Positions 32,478-45,790 of a DNA stretch of 64,000 bases are shown here, one piece after another. Source of the stretch: Rhizophlyctis rosea (taxonomy: Eukaryota; Chytridiomycota; Chytridiomycetes; Rhizophlyctidales; Rhizophlyctidaceae). The stretch is taken from assembly GCA_027596075.1 (NCBI GenBank), contig JADGJC010000002.1, forward strand, positions 310,001-374,000, written 5' to 3'. Positions within the stretch are counted from its first letter, which is position 1. The number at the start of each line of letters is the position of its first letter. Made by a program: the position numbers and the translations under genes. The notes beneath the pieces were generated by a model that saw only the letters and a list, made by a program, of their open reading frames with translations, searched no databases and had not been told where the DNA came from.

Positions 32478-35400
32478 TCAGCCCTCTAACCGTAAAGCTC
32501 CCAGCAAGTGATCTTCCCTTGGATCGAAAGCGTATTCCTCACTTTCATCCAGCAAGCTGCCAGTTCCCATTCCCACAATCCCAAGTGACCGGCCCTCTCC
32601 ATAAAACTCGACCTCCCCAAGACTGGTGGTGGTGTGGACCTCCCGGCCTTTGCGTTGTAGCGGCACCTCCTCCTTCTCCTCCTCAATCTCGCCACCCTCT
32701 TCCTCCTTCGAAGACTCCCGCAAATCTACATACATTTCCATCACATCCGGCGATTCCCCCCTTGCCGGACCTTCAAGCTCCTCTGCTTGACTGTCTTCCA
32801 CCCGCCGTCCTTCTTCATCCCTCTCTACCACAACTCCCAAGTCCTCCCGTCCATGATCCTTCTCCTCCTCTTCATCGATGACAACGGTGCGTCTCACTCG
32901 ATGTGTCGTCGTTGACACTATCGGCCCCGGAGAGTCTGATATTATGGAGGAAAGACTAAGAGTGCGACTTCTGGGGCGAGCAGCCACGGTCATGGTCACT
33001 TCCTCCTCATCGATAACCTCAGCCGATAGTCTGATATCTGGTGAGGTCAGCTTGTGTAGGCGCTTCCGAACTTCTTCAATTGACGACTCGACATCAGGTG
33101 TTTCGCTCGCGATGCGTCTTCTTTTTCGAGGAGAGCTGGTGGCACCTTCTACGCTCGCCGACGGTTGGGGTGTTTGCGCTTCCCGGCCGTGCTTTGTGTT
33201 TGCGTTTGATGTTGCCTCTGCTGACTGCTGCGAGCTTCGGTTTCGCTTCAGCTGCACCTTGAACAGCTGTCCCAACGAACGGGAAAAGTAGCTCAGGATT
33301 TTGTTTTTCAATTGGAACATGGTCTTCTCCAATGAGTGATCTTCGTTGCCTAAAATACGAGAGTTTGAGTACAATATTTTGAACCAAGCATTTGGTGAGA
33401 CAACATTACCTGCCGAGTAACAATCCCCAAAAACAAGTGACGGATAACTCACTCTCGAATCCACTGTTTGCGTCGATTTCACATATACGCGAGAATGCTA
33501 AGATCATGGTCAATTCAACGATTTAGCAGAAACCTTGTAAGACGAGGCCGGTAACGTACCTGCGAATACCATTTGGCCATGTTGGAGTGTACGCGCGGCG
33601 GTGCAGTACCCTGAACGACATTGGCAATGGCCGTCACCCGATCGTGGAACTCGGGTGAGTCGCCTGAATATATACATCAATTTGGATAAGGACGCTGAAA
33701 CCTGCACGAAATGGAGAAGGCTTCCACGGTACCTCTCGCGGTAACCAGCCCAGCAACCACATCAGCGCCTACTCCGCTGCCCACAAAGAAGAGGTGACCA
33801 GATGATGAGTTCCTGCGGTGGTGTAATCATCAATAACCCGGTCATTACAAACTGAACTCCCAAACACTACGCACTGAATGTGATTATCCCACAGCCATTT
33901 CAGGGTTTCTCGAGCGATGTGGACAACTTCAGACTGTCCCCAAATCGACATGCATTAGCGAATGATGATTTTTGGATAAGTCGATAGACATTGGCATACC
34001 TTCTCCATCTCATTCACATCAAAGGTTACATCCAAAACGGCATGGCCCTCACACAAAAGGTCAGCCGCAAATTCGGTCATCAAGTCGGACTGTATTGAAA
34101 ATTAACTTTCGCGCCTGAACCATAAGAAGCAATCACTTACATCACCGGAGCGGTCCGCTTGAGACGGTATCGTCCACGAATTGCTGAATTCTAGTCAACA
34201 TACCGAAAACAAAATTCATTTCTCAAAGATCAGTCCATACCAGTTCTCATTCGCGCTGGAAGCACTAAGCATCGGTTACGAATCATGCAAGGAACGATCA
34301 AACTCATGAAATACCTACCATGGATGCACCAGAATGAACAGAAACTTCGAATGCTCTTCGAATTTCTGGCTAAGATGGCAATGAGTATATTGCTACTGAT
34401 CTGAAAGAAGCTATCAATCACCTCGCAAATATTGCTCCAACAAATCTCTCTTGTAGAAATTCATCATTCACAGAGATTTTGGACATTCGCAACGATTTTT
34501 GAAGTATATCTTCTCTGTAATGCCGCAAAGCCGCTATTACAGGAGATGTGAGGGACAAGTCTTAGGTACGACTCGATGAATGAACCCACCTTTCAATGAA
34601 CTTTCGTTTGTGCCCGTATCTGGAATGTCGTGAAATCGGTCATCAAATTCTCAGTGTTGGCAGAAAGATAGATACATACGAAGTGGATAACGGGGTCCAG
34701 CCCCCAAGCACTTCCAAAATGGCGAATGCACCTTTGCGACTTGCTCCACTGTTTCAACACAAGATAGACTTGGTCCCTTGGTCAAGTCCAATGGCTGGGG
34801 GGAACGTCCAAGTAGCACTGCGGTAGTGGCGGCAATCGATGCCGATACCGCTTCGATGCTATAACCGCCCTTTGAAATATTGATGAATGTTGTGGCAGGC
34901 GGGCGAATTTGCAGACATGCCGTCATTATACCTCCAGGCACACCACCAACTTTCCACCCGCAAGACTCTTCAACATATGCGTCATATGGGCGTAGCCCAC
35001 CGGAGATACATGACATTGTCCAATATGGTCTCCATCCGCAGCATCGTAACCGGCGGAAACTGCACACGCGCCGATCAGTAAATCTGCCACTTTCTGTAAG
35101 AATTCGGGTATTACCTATCACCAGATCAGGATTGAACTCCATCGCGACTGGCATGATCAGTCGATTGAACGCGTACATATAGTCCGCATCGCCCATTCCA
35201 GGGCATGGCCATGGAATGTTTATGTTTCTGTTGACTCCCCGTTAGCCAGCATTCCGCAAAGCCAAACCGACGTTTAGATGACAACCTTCCCTCCGCACCA
35301 GCTCCGCCAGCATAATCAGCGCCCGAAGCCCACATGTAAGGGAAGAACGTGGCGGACTCGTATCGATGCAGGCTGATGTACATGACGTTGGGATCATCGT

Positions 35401-36487
35401 AAAACTGTTTCTGTGTTCCATTCCCTGAATTGTATCAGGATTGATCAGACCGTGCGAAAAACATGTGCGGGTTCCAAATACCAGTACCATGGTGGATGTC
35501 CCAGTCGACAATGAGTATTCGCTTCACACGGTGCCGTTGCTTCATCACACTCGCTGCAACTGCCACGTTGTTGAAGAGACAGAAACCCCTGTAAAGGTGT
35601 AAGCGCACAAGAAGGATTCAATCTGATGAAACATGAAATGTCTTACATCGGCTAGAGTGGGGGTGTGGTCGCCAGGGGGTTCAAACAGCGGGCCCGTTAG
35701 ATCCAACATATGGCAGCATGTCCAGATCACCTAGGTTACCTTTCGATGCTCTGCGTGATGTCCAGGTGGTCTGTTGAGAATTGTGTGCATATCAGTCAGC
35801 GGCGTTCTCAAGTCACAAATTGTTTGCTCCTGTATACTTACCGGATGAGTGCGATACCATTGGTGACTTTGTTGGTCCAAACTGCTTCGGACACGGCGAT
35901 GGCCCCAGCACATGCTACTTTGGCGCATTCGGGAGAGTCGTTGGAGAAGTACACATCCACATATTCCTCTTCCCACCTTTTCAGTTCGTCCCGGCGGAGA
36001 CCTTTGAAGTGATCTGTCAAACGTGGGTTCACCAGAAACCTCATGACACTTCTCGAAGCGTACCCGCCAAACTTTCCATCTTCTTCACATGCTGATCCGC
36101 GTGAGCCAGTCTCAGATCCTTTTCGCTGAAAGTTGTGCCGGTTATCTTTATTCTCTGGCACTGATTCTCAAGCCCCAGGTCGATCAGCATCTCATATGCA
36201 CATTTTATTCTCTCGGGAACTTCCGGGTAGTTGCTTTTCCCAGTTTCGAAAAGATTGACATGCTTCAGCATAAGCGGATCGTAGAACAGGCCGGTGGTTT
36301 TGCCAGTATGAGGAGGCTTGAAAGGCAGCGTGAAAGGGAGTTTCGGTGGGCTAGATTGAACGGATCGACTGGGTGAAGATAGGGCGCTCGGGGATGGTAC
36401 AAAGGAAGCGCCATGATAACTGTGCGGATGAGCCGAAGAGCTCCCGGCACGCATTCCCTCGAAAAAGAGATCGTCGTCCAGCTCCAT
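32478..36487 (-). CDS. HDA1: HDA1-type class II histone deacetylase
   Basis: Removes acetyl groups from histone tails in the nucleus. Multi-exon. The deacetylase domain shows [49 protein letters not shown] (zinc-ligand region), [25 protein letters not shown] and LEGGYN, all in the expected order, so catalysis looks intact. The downstream exons (about 33,540-34,500) fit the Arb2-like domain found at the C-terminus of fungal Hda1 ([39 protein letters not shown]). The tail from about 33,340 down to 32478 is a low-complexity, Arg/Ser/Glu-rich extension of some 280 residues, longer than I expect. Start ATG 36487 begins [11 protein letters not shown]. Confidence 0.9.
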
Positions 36488-36666
36488 CCTCGCAGCGCTT
36501 GAAACTGCTTACATACACTTATATTTTTGAGAATGTTATTTACAAATGCAAGTGGTGCGCAAAGGTCCGACACCCTGACCTTGTGTGTGTGTGCTGACGG
36601 ACAGTCCGGCAAGCCACATGCCATATTTACAGACAAACGCGAGGGTTCTATCCGGGCTGTGTCGCT

Positions 36667-39600
36667 TCAGTTTTCTCCAATTTGGGTCCCAGCAGCGGCA
36701 CCTTCAGACAACCGGTGATATAGCCCCCGGAAGTATCGCGATTGCATCCTCCACCGGAACCTATTCACCGTTTCCTCCGTCGCCTCGTGAGATAGTTCAT
36801 CTCTTCTCAAAGCTTGGGACACCAATGAAACGAGTTCAGGATTCCCGCGTCTGCGAAACTGGTCTAAGGAGCAAAAATCGATAATTCGTCACAGATTTCC
36901 CCTTCAACGATACGGATGATTTCAAGACTTACCAGCTAGGAATTCAAGGATAGAGAGATCCCAAAAGCAGGATGCGGGCTTCCCTTCTTCATCCAAGAAG
37001 ATCGCGTCCGTAACTGCAGTCAATGAAACACGTCCACCTCCCCATGCTTTAGTAAGAGCTTCAAAGGCTTGCGCACGGTCTCCATCAGGGTATAGAAGCT
37101 GCGCCATGAACGTAACCGTCACGTAATCTGTCCATACAAAGTCAGATCCTCAACATCGCCAATGTCTAAAGGTTGATTTACCTTCATAGACCATAGCAAT
37201 CTGCATTACTCTGTGTTGCACCAGACTGGTTACAATTTTCCAGTTGCTCCAATCCGTGAAATGTCGTGTCAAGAGAGAAAATGCTTAAGAGCGTGTTACA
37301 ATTCGTTAGGCAACCACGAAAAGCGAACAAAAGATGCGCCTCACCTTCAAAGTACCTCCAATATGCAGTTTTCCACTGCCCTAACGCATGCTCGATATCA
37401 GCAAGCCCCAAAACCAACTGCGCGTGCTCTTCCGTCGATTGCTGGACTGCCTTATTGTATAGCTTTCTCAAGAAGTCGAGGAGAAGTGGAAGGCTGGATG
37501 ACTGAAGGGTTGTTGAGGGCGTGGCTGACGTTTCTAAAGTGGAAGCCAGCGTCTTGCAACGTTCGGATTGTGGCCAAAAGGCTGCAACGCATTTTGGATC
37601 AAAAAATATGGCAAAAGCTCCATGCGAAGTCGGCAAGAGCTGTAAGCATTGCATGAGTGCGGAGTCAAAAAGTGAGGCGGCACAACAAAATACCATGCTT
37701 TCATCCAGGGTGGTGACCATCCCCGCCAGCATGCCGCATACGTTCCGAATCCAACCGAGTCGCTCAACAACGAATAAAACGTCAATTGCGGCATCCCAAG
37801 CCTCGGGTGCCACCGAAAGGGAATCTGCCAATGTAGAGCCTACACTGCGGACGACCGTGTGCATTACTTCGGAGGAGACAAGATCCTCCGGCAACATGTC
37901 GGGGTGGGCGATCCATTGCGCTTCCACCTTGTTCGGCGGGAAAAAGTACCGCGAAGCATTGAGATTTTGGATGACGAATCTACAAAATACTGCTTGGGTC
38001 CTCCAAGTGGCTGTATCTAGGTTGCGAACGAATCAGCAACATGCTTGATTTGCATTCCATCTAAAGGCGCTATACCCTTGGTGGTCTTATCATTTATTTT
38101 CAACTCCAGCACTTTCCCCAACTCTTCACCGCATTTCATATGTTCATCATTTACCGATGAAAGTATTAAAAAGCGTTTCACAAGAAATATAGGGAGAGGA
38201 ACGGGCTGTTTCAATGGTATCAGGTGAGATGTGCATATTTCCAATCAATTTCCGCGCTGCTTACCAATTGTTTGATGATTTGAAGGACCAGTTGCAACAC
38301 CTGGGCACCATTCGCTGCGGACGCGTTCTTCATCGCACTGCCCAATTGAATGGGTGTTCGAAGATTGCGACATATAATCAGCGTTTCTTGAGGCGGCTCA
38401 GAAAGTTGCGCGAGGTGCAGAAGCGCAGCCTCGTTTGCTTCATTTGCTTTGCTGTACTTCTCTTCGTTCAACAATGCCAACGCCTTCTGTTGCAGCTTCA
38501 CGGCCAGCAATCGCGACGTCTCTGGATGAGTAGGTGGAGTCATGCCTTGCGCTTCGAAGCTCTGATTGATGCGGAATGCTTGCATGTCGGTTTCGCTGCT
38601 GGTCAACACGGGTTTGCTCGCACCGCGCCTTAGTGTACGATTCCGAGCTTCCCAAACTTCCGGCGAGATATCTTTCAGCCGTGTGGTCGATTCTGCCAGC
38701 GCCCAACACTCATGGTCACCCAGTGTTAGGCACACATCTAGAATGAACTGAAGGACTTGCAACTTCTTTCGCCTGATGTCGCCGTCATATACTTGCTCGA
38801 TTGTCATCAAGTACACATCGACCATTTCCAGGACTTGCCGCATGGCGTCTATTTTTGGAACGGAACGAGCTAGCAAAGTCATCGCAGGCTTGAAGACCTT
38901 GTGCATTTCGCCTGTACTCTCTATGTAAGGAATTGATGCATACGAAACGTGGGGTTTGACATGCACATACCATTTGCGTTCTGACATAGGGCCAAATATG
39001 TGTAAATTCGAAAGGCAGCCATTGCATAGGGTTCTCTGTCGCTCATATCGATCACTTGTTCCGCAACAGCTCGCAAGAGTTCCGGCAGGAAGCGCCCGTC
39101 GATAAGGACTTCGCATGTCGTCACTGAATACACATCGGCTTCTTGTCCTTTGAGAATACGATGAAGCGCTTCCCGTTCATGAATCAAATCATGGAGTGAC
39201 GAAGGGATGACTTTGCCCCTCATGCTTGCACAAGCTTGGGCGAGCGCGTGCACTTGATCCTCTTTGTATGTCCTATTACCCCATAATGAGGAATTTTCCA
39301 CCGAAAAGTATCTTCCTGAATACAAGGCATACTCACGCGACCCTGCTGTCTGCTCCAGATATGTGCCTCTTTGCGATTTCAAGATGCTTAATCGCACTGT
39401 CGAAATCGCCTTGCGTTGTTTCGCATTCCCCCAACTCGAATGCAATCTGTCCAACCATGCCAATTTGAATGGAATCTTTCTGCATAGTGCGTATCATCCG
39501 TGTCAGCCATGTGACGTGCTAAGCTCGGTAATGTTGCCCTACATTGCTCAAACGCTCGAAGTCGTCCAACACCTCAGAAAGAAAAGCTATGTGGCGGCCC

Positions 39601-40155
39601 AACTGCTCGGCGGCGTCAAGTAACGATGAAGAGTGTTGATTGAAGTAGCGAATGGCAAACCGATGATAGAGCAGGACTGAGTTCTGCAAAGGCTTCCGGA
39701 GAAGCGGTTGGGTATCGCTGAGATAAGGCTATGAATAGTTGGTTCCTTCTCGAAGCCATCCAAAAGGCAACTTACGGCTCAATGGAAAGAATGACATATG
39801 GGACATGATGAATGGGAACAATGGTTTCAAGCTCTTGAAGTGTCATTTGAGCAGCAGCAAACACCTTCAAAACTCATTCAATGAGAATATTCAATATGTG
39901 GAAACAGAAAGTATCATCCACCTGCGCAGCGGCCTGTAGAAGAAGCTCCTGCCGGTCAACAAGGCTTGGGAATCGACATTTTGTTTGGTCCGGAGAGAGC
40001 AGGATAGAAGCTAATGACGTGGAATGGCTTTCCGGCTTCAAGGCGGCCAGTTGAACGAGGTGACTGATCAAGGAATGAGGGCCTATGGCGTTGACATGGT
40101 CTGTCAGAAACGTTGGGGAAGAGTGCAGTTGAAGTAAAGTGGCTACGGGGTCCAT
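36667..40155 (-). CDS. INTS8: Integrator complex subunit 8 (INTS8)-like protein
   Basis: INTS8 is a helical-repeat scaffold that holds PP2A on the Integrator complex, which cleaves nascent RNAs at RNA polymerase II. The match rests on several spaced segments: NSVLLYHRFAIRYFNQ (human VLLYNRWAIR), QIAFELGECETTQGDFDSAI in the TPR-like region (about 39,400-39,470), LGQWKTAYWRYFEGEAHLLFA (about 37,330-37,390), and the C-terminal CFWDLSILEFLA followed by an Arg-rich DQFRRRGNPELVSLVSQALR (human IWDVTILEYLTYLHHKRGETDKR). The last exon ends at TGA 36667-36669. The gene has many short introns, only partly placed. The start is uncertain: ATG 40155 is used, but coding sequence up to about 40,380 is possible. 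Confidence 0.72.
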
Positions 40156-40480
40156 GGTCGGGTGATAAGCAGACTGACAGCGAATAAAGCTGTGGGCACA
40201 CTTTCGGCAATATGTAAGCATGCAGTTTGGTGGTGTTGGAAGTTGTACTTTGGAGCTGCCCTCCGATGAGTGAAGCAAAGTCGGGGACGGCGCGGCGACA
40301 AGGTTCCTCATAGGGCTCGAGAGTCAAAAGTCGAGTCAACTGCTGCGGAAATGCGTGGCTTGGTGGGTCCACGAGATGCATGCACCCTGCTAAGTGCTCA
40401 CACACATCTCTAATTCCACGTGGACCACATTGTTCAATTTTGAACTCCGTTGAACCACTTCCCAATTCAATACAGCAATA
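40156..40480. promoter_or_regulatory. Divergent promoter of INTS8 and the enoyl-CoA isomerase
   Basis: 325 bp between the two chosen starts. An open minus-strand frame crosses part of it and may code extra N-terminal INTS8 residues. No clear regulatory motif was seen. Confidence 0.45.
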
Positions 40481-41874
40481 ATGAGTGCCGACTTTGTGGA
40501 CCTCACTTACACCGCGGCGGAAGGAATAGGTATTGTCCACACTGTGCACATTTTATGACCACCTCACGAACCTCCCTCCCACCCTGCGACGCGTCAGCTT
40601 CAATCGTCATCAACCGTCCCAAACAGTTGAATGCTTTTTTACTCAGGACATATCGCGAACTTGCTGCTGCCCTAAGACTAGCAGGTGCGAGATGTGAACT
40701 GGCGAAGTTGTCATTCCAACTGAAGTACACCAATCCCAATAACCGTGTGTTGTGATGACAGCCGAAGATTCCAGCATTGCAATTACGGTCCTCACTGGAA
40801 ACGGGAGATTTTTCAGCAGGTACAATTTCAGCTTTTTAATCTACATACAAATCCGCCGCTTTTTGATAGCTCAATCTTGGGGCTTAGTGGGGCAGATGTC
40901 ACGGACGAACCTTTGAACCCCTCTGATAGGGAAGAGCGACGCGTGGCCTTTCGTGCTCGCTTTGATAAATCCATTGCCGCTGTAGCCCGTGCGCTGGCCG
41001 AACATCCCAAAGTACTCGTGATGGGGTTCAACGGGCCAGCAGTTGGCTATGCCGCTGGTACGGTGTGAATGGAACTTGCAGTAGGGTCAAAGTGGCACAT
41101 CGTCATCCTGACTATTCAAATCCTTAGCCATTATTGCCCACGGTGATTTGATTGTTGCATCGGAGTCGGCAACGCTGCACGCTCCCTTCACGTCACTTGC
41201 CATCTCACCTGAGGGAGGAACCAGTTTTACATTAATTCAAAGGATGGGCATGGGAAAAGCAATGGAAGCATTGGTAATTATCAGAGAAGATGCCAAAGTG
41301 CCTGATCTTATTTGCATTCCTGCACTGACCCAAATACAGCTCTTCGGAAGGAAGTTCAATGCACGCGAGCTGCTTGAAATAGGTTTTGTGAAGTTTGTAA
41401 TCCTCGCACAAGCGGTTGAGATGTACATTTGGCTGACTGACATCAATTGCCTTCAGCACCATCCTGCCGGATTCGGAGTTTCATGTTGCACTGCTTTCTG
41501 ATGTCAAAGCATTGCTCTCAACTGTGTCAGCCTCGTCTCTCATTGCTACAAAAGCATTGATCAAAGAGAATTACAAGCGCGAGCTGCTGGCTGCTATCAA
41601 TGCGGAGGTCGGGGTTTTGACGGAAAGGTAGGTCAGAAATCAAAGGGTGAGAAATCTTATGTGGACGTTGACATTCCAATGGTGCTCGTTTGTTTTGCCA
41701 GATTTGTTGGAGGAGAACCGCAGAAGGTCTTTGCGAAGCTTGCAGGTATGGCAACATTGGCGTTCAAAATCGATTCGTCACTTGTGGGTTGATTGAAAAA
41801 TTCACCCAAATCATCTGAACTCATCGTCTGAACCTCCAGCAAAACATAGTGCCAAAGTCAAGAGCAAATTGTAG
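40481..41874 (+). CDS. Peroxisomal delta3-delta2-enoyl-CoA isomerase (ECI2-like)
   Basis: A crotonase-fold enzyme that moves double bonds so unsaturated fatty acids can enter beta-oxidation. Exon 1 is 40481-40529 and exon 2 begins at 40598 (EGIASIVINRPKQLNAF spans the junction). Later pieces are SIAITVLTGNGRFFSSGADVT (oxyanion region), KVLVMGFNGPAVG, LIVASESATLHAPF and ISPEGGTS, where the Glu after Pro matches the isomerase catalytic site. The protein ends KVKSKL; Ser-Lys-Leu is a canonical peroxisomal targeting signal (PTS1). Hydratase activity is less likely because the second glutamate of hydratases was not seen, but this needs alignment. Confidence 0.88.
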
Positions 41875-42059
41875 AAAGTGCGATCATACATTCCTCAATC
41901 ACAGTTGCAGCAGTTTTGAATTGCTAAGAGGATGACACACTATATTCTTACACAATATCTACACAACAGCTATTAAAAAGATCATAGATTCCAAATCATC
42001 ATGCAACCCCCTTCCCAAATTAGGTCCCACAATTATATACAGCACTACACACTACCTAA

Positions 42060-43896
42060 TCAATGTTTAGCTCTTGGACCACTTCCGCCGCCAGCAGCTT
42101 GGTGGCCAAGTCCGTAAACCGACACCCCCGAGTCACTCCTCTTTGACTTCTCCACTGGAGCCCCACCTTCCTCATATATCACACTAGCTCTGGATGAAGA
42201 AGTTGAATGAGTTTTCAGGGATCGACCGGAGGAGGACGATCGGCCTGATGATGTATGTGACCAACGAGCCATTGGACGTATAGGGGATGGAGGTGCAGCA
42301 TTTGTTGGTGCGTAAGGGTTTGGTGGTGGTGCTTTCGGTTGCAAAAACTGGACTTCGGATGGGTAGAATGTGTCAAGGTAGTCTGCGGCGGCGGTATGAC
42401 GTTTGGAGGGATCCATGGTTGCCGTAGGTCGCGGGGAGGGTGTTGAAGAGGTCAACTTGATTGCGGGTGGTAATGGTCGATGTATGTCCATTCCGGAACG
42501 TGGATGAGATTTACCGTGTTTGGTAGCTGCGCTGTGCATGATCTCAATGCTCTGATGGGTATATGGCGAACTCAACAAACTTGGTCGTCGTTCCTCCCTA
42601 ATCCCCGGCAGTCCATCAGAACTAATAGACGATCGATTATCTATCTGCTGATCCAATATACCCCTCTCGTTGTAGAATTGCCTGTAAGGTCCATCATAAA
42701 GTCCCTCCAACGCAGCCGACACCGCAGCATCAAAGATGGTCGTCCGTAAAGGTCGTTCATGGATGCCCTTATCCAGCCGCCATCGGCATGAAGGTGTGAA
42801 GTAATGGGATGCAACTGAGGATGTAAAATCAAACTGCGAATGTGGGCCAAAGTAGCTGACGTATATGCGAAGGAAGTGCGGTACCAACTGGCTGGGGACA
42901 TCTAGTTCTATGGAAGGTCTGCCGGAACGGTTGAACGCAGCCGTCTGCTGAAGTTGATGAGAAGTGGTTGTGCGAAGGGAGGAGACAGAGGAGTTTGTTT
43001 GTGCGTAGAATGACGGGAGAGGTGCGGCACTGTGGGAGCGCTTTCTTCCGGCAGGATTCTGGGAAGGGATGGATAAGGTTTGTGGGAGGGCCGGGTGTAT
43101 GGATGATGTGTTGTTCCCCAAGAAACGTTCCAAGGCATATGTTCGCGATCGAGGACGGTTCAGCCTGTACTCTGGAAGCATTTCTGCCAATCGTTCTTCC
43201 AGATGCTCAATGGCCTCGTAAAAGAATACGGCGGTAGAGGCACCAGGTATGGTCTGTCCCAGCAATTGTTAGTAAACAAACATTGTTTCAAGGGTGGTAA
43301 CGAGCCTGATATCCTACCTCACAAAATTCCACAAACTCATTATGCAGGAACTCCTGATCCGTCATCACCCGTGCAAACCCCTTCCGCGAATACGTCAATG
43401 GCAAATCCCTCGCCAGCCTCCCACTCAGCACACTACTACTCCTACGGTCATCATCATAATTCTCCATCAAAAGCTCCGGCACCGACGAAGTCCGACCACC
43501 CCGCTGCGGACTATGGGGTCTGTCCCACCGGTTCTCCCGAATTGCCCTATCACTCTTCGTCGTAGCAGCAGCCGCTTCCTCCGCAACTTCCCTAACTAGA
43601 TGCAAATTCCCAACTCCATCTCTGGCAGACCACACTAATCCCGCATGACGCGGTAGAGGTTTGGATTGTTGGCCTAGGGAGTAGCTTCGTGCAGGCCTGG
43701 TTTGAAGTTTTGGCGGACTTATGGAGGAACGGGTGTGGTTGGAGGAGAGAGGAGATATCTCGGCAGCGGGATGGAAAGGTCGCGAATTGTCAAGGACAGG
43801 TGGAGAGGGAAGAGCTTCGATCTGCTCAGACTCGTCCTCTATAAAGTTCAGTAATTCGCTCAACCTCTTTGCAGCACTAGGATGAGATGCAGTCAT
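42060..43896 (-). CDS. RGS-domain-like protein with long disordered flanks
   Basis: Two exons (43318-43896 and 42060-43253) give 590 residues. Three segments resemble the helices of a regulator of G-protein signalling (RGS) domain, in order: FARVMTDQEFLHNEFVEFCE with STAVFFYEAIEHLEERLAEM (residues about 170-225); LVPHFLRIYVSYFGPHSQFDF (about 315-335); and TTIFDAAVSAALEGLYDGPYRQFYNERG (about 360-390). A Ser/Pro-rich insertion of roughly 80 residues separates the first two. RGS proteins speed GTP hydrolysis by G-alpha. The N- and C-terminal thirds are serine/proline-rich and probably disordered. The family call is by pattern only. Confidence 0.55.
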
Positions 43897-45790
43897 GACA
43901 GCGAGAGAATGGTTGATCTAACAGCCTGTCAAATGTCTGTCAGATTGATATATTGTTTTGAGGGATCAATGCGCGGAGAGCGCGGGAAACTGCGCGACGC
44001 GTAAGTGGAGGAAGAAGCAAGGAGAGGAGAGGAGGAATTGAGATTGGGATTGAATCACAGCTTCGTTATTTTGAGATCGTAATGCTGTGCTGTTGAGGGT
44101 TCGCGCTTTGCGAATGCCAAGACGATTTAGGAGTGGATCTCGGAGGCTGATGGGCAGGAAGGTTTGTTATGTGATTGGCTTGTCAGAAAAATGAAAAGGT
44201 CTCAGGAGTTGTTTGTCCTTCGTGTAGACTCATCTTCCTCTTCTCAATGCTGCGCAAGGTGATGGTATCCACGATATGTTGAGGTCGAAAACCCCAAGAT
44301 TTCGTCTCACCACAACCAAGCGCATGTCCACAAAAAGTGTCCCACCACCCACGTCATTCCCGGACAGGGAAGTTAAGTGCGGAGTTTCTGTCACAGACCT
44401 CCAGAACGAAGTTTGTGTAACGGGACTGTTTGTGGGGCAGTGCCGCAGTGCCAGGCTTTTGAAATTTAGGATCAATTTCACCACCACACAGACTCACCAC
44501 CGATCCATCGACTGGCGAACTACCAACCACCGCATTCGTCATTCCTATTTACTTCATATAGTAAACACCATCATTGTCATGCCCATATTTATGCAGGCTG
44601 CTTAACATGCCATTCCACTCCACGCTAGCATTCCGTTGAGCCAGCATACACCACTAGAAGCTTTTGGAAAGGCCAACGGAATCTGTCACATATTTCACAG
44701 TCCCGCTCTCAAGTTTCAAATCCTGCCGATTATGCGTCGTGGACATTCTCCACTCCAAGAACCCAACCCACCAGAACACAACTCCTGAATGCATGACCGA
44801 CGAATTGGGTCATGGGTTTGGCTTCGTACGACCACCGGGATCCCGTCGGGCCGAACACCAACGTGACACCATTCTGAAGCCCAGGCGGAACGTGGCTTTG
44901 ACTACCTCTTTCGTTTGTTTCGTCGAGAGCCTCTAAATCAGTGATGCCATCATTGCGATGCCACACAGGGAGGGGAACACTTTCAGAATGGAGTGGACGC
45001 GCACGGTTGCCCTCCTGATACAGAGCTTGACCTCTTGTGCATCACTCCAATGCCATCTTGAAATCGAATAATAGGACCCTGGCCCTGGCAGGAAAGGCCA
45101 ACGCGTTGGCACACATTGATGCCACCATCTCAATCGAGGTCATGTCCCGGGAGTGAAAGGAACCTGAAGTATGAAACCTGTGGCCCTTGCTTATTGCCTG
45201 GACTGAGTCTGACCACCGTGTTTAGCCAACCGGCATTGTCAGGTGGCCAAGGGAAAGGATAGAGATAATGGTCAGGAAAGTACCGGTTGTCATATACGAG
45301 TTCCAGTTCAGATAACCATTATCAACATCCCCTCTGAAGACTTGCTCACCGCACAGAAATTTTGAGGTCGATAATCTTCACTGCCAGCCGATGTGCAAAC
45401 TTTTACTACTGTATCCATCGACAAAATTTGTAAGAACTCAAAAGATATCTTTGCACACTCGGTCAAGCTCCTCAAGTTTCAACCATGTGATTTGACAGTT
45501 CTGAAAGTTGGTGGTATAATTCATCAATTTGAAATTTCAGGCTGTTGTTCCCTTAGACTTGTTCCTGAAATTCGAGAGAGCGGATACCGTCTTCATCATG
45601 CAGCTTCCTAACAATAGTATAACACAATAAAAATTATTTAACAACTACAACTAAGTATCTACAGTGACTTTTGTACAAAACTACTCAAACTAACTATGGA
45701 CTAGCACCTCCTATACCGGTGCCCATTCGCCATCCGTTTTCCCGCAACAACCTCCGCCCTCATCCGATTCCGGCAATACTACATACGTAA
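43897..45790. other. Gene-poor stretch, 1.9 kb
   Basis: Open frames on both strands (44230-44605, 44664-44936, 45393-45611) are short, without domains and without a consistent codon pattern. No tRNA, transposase or long repeat was recognised. It holds the promoter of the RGS-like gene and the 3' region of the next minus-strand gene. Confidence 0.5.
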
